Source of the DNA: Manduca sexta
Lineage: Eukaryota; Arthropoda; Insecta; Lepidoptera; Sphingidae
Reading direction: 5' to 3'
Assembly (NCBI RefSeq): GCF_014839805.1
Contig: NC_051139.1
Span: 434,001-498,000, forward strand
Length of the DNA: 64,000 nt
Positions 61,101 through 64,000 of the stretch are shown here, in pieces (position 1 is the stretch's first letter; each line of letters starts with the position of its first letter). Made by a program: the position numbers and the translations under genes. The notes beneath the pieces were generated by a model. That model had not been told where the DNA came from, made no database searches, and saw only the letters and a list, made by a program, of their open reading frames with translations.

Positions 61101-63360
61101 ACAAAACCTCGATTGCAAAATAAACAAAGAAATTAACGACATCCGAGACATGAGTTATATACAATAACTAATAAAACACAGTAATACTGTGCAGGATTAT
61201 TGCACTATCTAATCGAAGGCATAATTACGTCAAACATTTTATGACACGGTTGTTTTAAATCAATAATAAACATTAAGGTATATAATATAACTGACTCACT
61301 ATTACAAGTTTCTATTTTATATTTATGTGCAAATTTAATTACATACTTAAGTTGTTATCAGGAAAATTTTCCAATAATCCCGAATGATAAATAAAAGGGA
61401 ACCATGAATTTATTATCTTTTCCTATTTTTACAAACATGAAAATTTTTAAATCTCATTTTTTACAACATAAATAAAATTTTACGTAGGAGCTTGTAATAG
61501 TAAGCCACCTACATGTAAGAAGCTGAATGGGAATTAATACGCTATTGAGTAAAGCATTACCAACTAAAAAGTCGTACAAAATATTAAAATAGAATTAAAG
61601 AAATTATAATTTAGTACTGTTTTATACCTTTTTGGTTCTGATTATAAGTAAGTTTACCATTGTTCACTTGTAAACCAATAAAGAAATTGCTAATACAGTT
61701 AATATAACAAATAAAATATAACTAATTAAATTACAACTTAAATAAAGTAACGTATGTATTTTTTTATACTTCAGTAATTAGTACCGTAGTAAACTAGTTC
61801 TACATGTAACGTTCACAAATGTTTAAGAGTTGTGACTTTATACGGAGCTTGAGGTATAACGTGCTGTGCCGCGATAAAAATACTGATGTCCGATGGTGGT
61901 GCGCATTAGGGCCGGATTGGGGTCAAACGCTTGAGGCCATCTGCGTCGGCTAATTATAGACGTCGGGAGAACACATCAATAGGGAACACGATGAATATCA
62001 ATTGCGAACGCGAATGCATTTGTGACTCATTGGAACTAGTGAAGTGCTGCGGCTGTGAGGTCGCCGAGTCCGGCTAGTATTTGGGTTGTGTTTTCGATTA
62101 GCACGTGTGATTTACCCCGAATTGGATTCTTGCTCCATGAGGCGATAAACTTGCCCTTATTACATGGCGCGGAAGAGATTGCTTTTGTTGCGCAAGTTGC
62201 ATCGCAGCCTTTCTTTTTGGACGTGTATTATACATTGTTGTCATCCCCAGAAGGCCATGTAGTCCGATATCACAACGTTCACGCTTTTATGAATAAAAGA
62301 GTACGCAAACAAATAACTAATCTGGTTGACGAATGATCTAGAAGTTATGAAATCGCTAATTAATATGATTTTGAGCATTTCCACATGCAAACAAAAGCCA
62401 ACACGACTGAATGTTTACGCAAACCGCGGGATCAGTACAAAGTGGGCAGTGTCACGAGTTGCCAAATACTAAGTGCCACTAAGTGCTTATCTATAAGTAC
62501 ACATAGCGTATCGAGGAGCGAACAAAAAGTGTACATTACGCGGCCAAAACTAATGTAAGTGTGTGGTACTTTTTATAACAGAAAGAAGCCGGTCATGGTC
62601 GGCTAATGGTAATGTTTGTTCACCGCTATTCATTACCTCTTAATTTGGTTAAAATGTTTTGTCGATCTCCTAGAAGAAGGAATTATGATTCGAAAGGAGG
62701 AGAGTTATGTGATGGTAACAAATCGAATTTTGGAGCTAGTAATACTTATTCGAGCCTATCATCGCCAGTCGAGCCGGTCCATTCATGTAGTCGGCAGTTT
62801 CTAGCATGGTACTACTTATACAATTATTTATGTAAACGGAACACTTGTTTACGTGAGCGGTAAAACTAAAATATTTCGTAACAATTATAATTTACTTAAA
62901 ATTCTAGATGCTAATCTCGTAGCCTAATAACCTAAACAAGGGTTAAAGCCCTCCGCAATTAAAGTGAACAATTTTTTATAATTACGATAAGAAAATGAAA
63001 CTTACAAAAGGAGTGCAAACCGGAAAACCGTCTGAGAATAAATTCATCCATTGCATTAAAATATTCGTCAGTTTCAGTAGGAAAATGTCGCCACTTTAGC
63101 TCTGTTAGTGCACTTATGATACAGATAAAATAGCCACGGCACGACTCCACATATTATATAGGCACTATAAAATCGATATAGACAGGTGCGACTTTATTAA
63201 ACAGCGTGGTGGAACGGGACGGGTTTCCTGAACATTATATGAAGGAAGTCATTAGAGATTCAAAGAATAACTTGTATCCAATAACGGTGTTCAGCAGCCG
63301 GGCATTACTATTATAAACACGGGCAAACTCACCAGAGATTGCATCTTTACGCAACCGCCG
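58102..63360. other. Non-genic region upstream of, or intronic to, bunched
   Basis: Mostly unique sequence. A GC-rich islet at about 58576-58735 (cgggcgcggacggcacgcga ... agccgcgccggggccggc) stands out and could be a distal promoter or 5' exon. The longest unbroken frame (58857-59300, plus, 147 codons) has no domain signature and no convincing splice or start context. Frames at 62055-62336 and 62606-62863 are likewise unsupported. Confidence 0.4.
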
Positions 63361-63401
63361 CGCGCGCCGCGTGTAACGGAACGCGTAATGCGCGCGCGCG
63401 A
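63361..63401. repeat. CG-rich alternating purine-pyrimidine stretch
   Basis: Contains cgcgcgcgccgcgtg and gcgcgcgcgcgatt within about 40 bp, in an otherwise AT-rich setting. Confidence 0.8.
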
Positions 63402-63540
63402 TTCGCTCTGGCGAATTATGCTCTTGAAATTATCCTAAATACATTAATGTACTCGAATCTTCAACGGGTTAACTGACCTCTTTCCGTGTAATACCTACTT
63501 TTCATTTTTAACGTGGCATTAAATATTAGCAAAAGACCAA

Positions 63541-63747
63541 GTGTAGGTGTCGATTTCTTCTCCGACTTTTACAAGTTATATATTCATTGTTAATTATCAC
63601 TTGCTTTAAAAGTAAGGAAAAGTTTGTATGATGTGAAGTCAGCAAACCGGCATTAGATTAACGTAATGGACGAAAGGCTTTGCATTTAATCGTGAGAATA
63701 CCTAGGTCAAGCATTGGGACACTATACAACGCAAAGCCATATTATGC
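63541..63747 (+). mobile_element. Degenerate tRNA-derived SINE (family 1), headless
   Basis: Traces of the family body can be followed in order: ccgacttttacaagtta, ttgttaattatcacttgctt, tgtgaagtcagcaaaccgg, taatggacgaaaggc, aagcattgggacactata. It is strongly diverged and lacks the tRNA head, so it is old. Confidence 0.6.
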
Positions 63748-64000
63748 ACAAACAATCAATGGCGTATCTAAGATTACGATAACGTTTATTATAAAAGATT
63801 TCTTATTGTATTATCACAAACAAACAAAGGAAAATTTTCTCAGCATATATTTTTAGCATTTATTGAGATTAAGATTACATATATATAAATTGAGCTCGTG
63901 ATATGATATAAATACTAAATACAGCTCTTTCAATCCTTACCCATGACAGATAATGGATTTTGTCAACATGTTATTCGTCGTGTAACAAATCGCATTGAAA
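63748..64000. other. Non-genic right edge
   Basis: AT-rich sequence without a recognisable feature. Confidence 0.4.

Noticed and set aside
1..64000. CRISPR array, rRNA genes, prophage or bacterial operon
   Set aside because: No regularly spaced identical repeats, no rRNA core sequence and no bacterial gene organisation; the window is an insect nuclear sequence.

Overview
This is nuclear DNA from an insect, almost certainly a moth or butterfly (Lepidoptera). It is AT-rich and carries many tRNA-headed SINEs whose tails match the usual lepidopteran type, plus 3' fragments of RTE-type non-LTR retrotransposons ending in (TGATGA)n. It also has a Ty3/gypsy LTR element and an insect TSC22/bunched gene with introns. 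There are no bacterial operons, no CRISPR array and no intact tRNA or rRNA gene. Most open frames are chance frames in AT-rich non-coding DNA.

Layout. (1) 1-5676: non-coding DNA with dispersed repeats. (2) 5677-19356 and 19857-34105: two direct copies of the same ~14 kb segment, separated only by a run of exactly 500 N. They differ by scattered substitutions and by insertions and deletions, including a SINE with a clean target-site duplication found in one copy only. The simplest reading is that two haplotypes of one locus were laid end to end in the assembly; a genuine tandem duplication is the alternative. (3) 34106-35572: short non-coding stretch. (4) 35574-40617: a young Ty3/gypsy-type LTR retrotransposon on the minus strand. 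Its LTRs differ only by two 1-nt indels, yet gag-pol is broken by about ten frame changes, which suggests uncorrected indel errors. (5) 40713-41212: a second 500-N gap. (6) 41523-41672: first coding exon (minus) of an unrecognised gene. (7) 42.8-45.06 kb: the 3' end of the bunched/TSC22 gene (minus), with a ~1.5 kb 3' UTR, the leucine-zipper exon, a short upstream exon, and a TATA-like plus initiator promoter for a short isoform. (8) 45.07-64.0 kb: mostly unique non-coding DNA with few repeats, probably upstream or intronic sequence of bunched. It is interrupted by a 1.75 kb DNA transposon with terminal inverted repeats and a 10-bp target duplication (56337-58091), and holds an old SINE near the right edge.

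The only host genes supported are bunched and the unnamed gene beginning at 41672. Everything else recognisable is mobile DNA or its remains. I found no new biological system. The observations most worth checking are the duplicated segment, the indel pattern in the LTR element, the unusual priming region and zinc knuckle of that element, and the unassigned DNA transposon.
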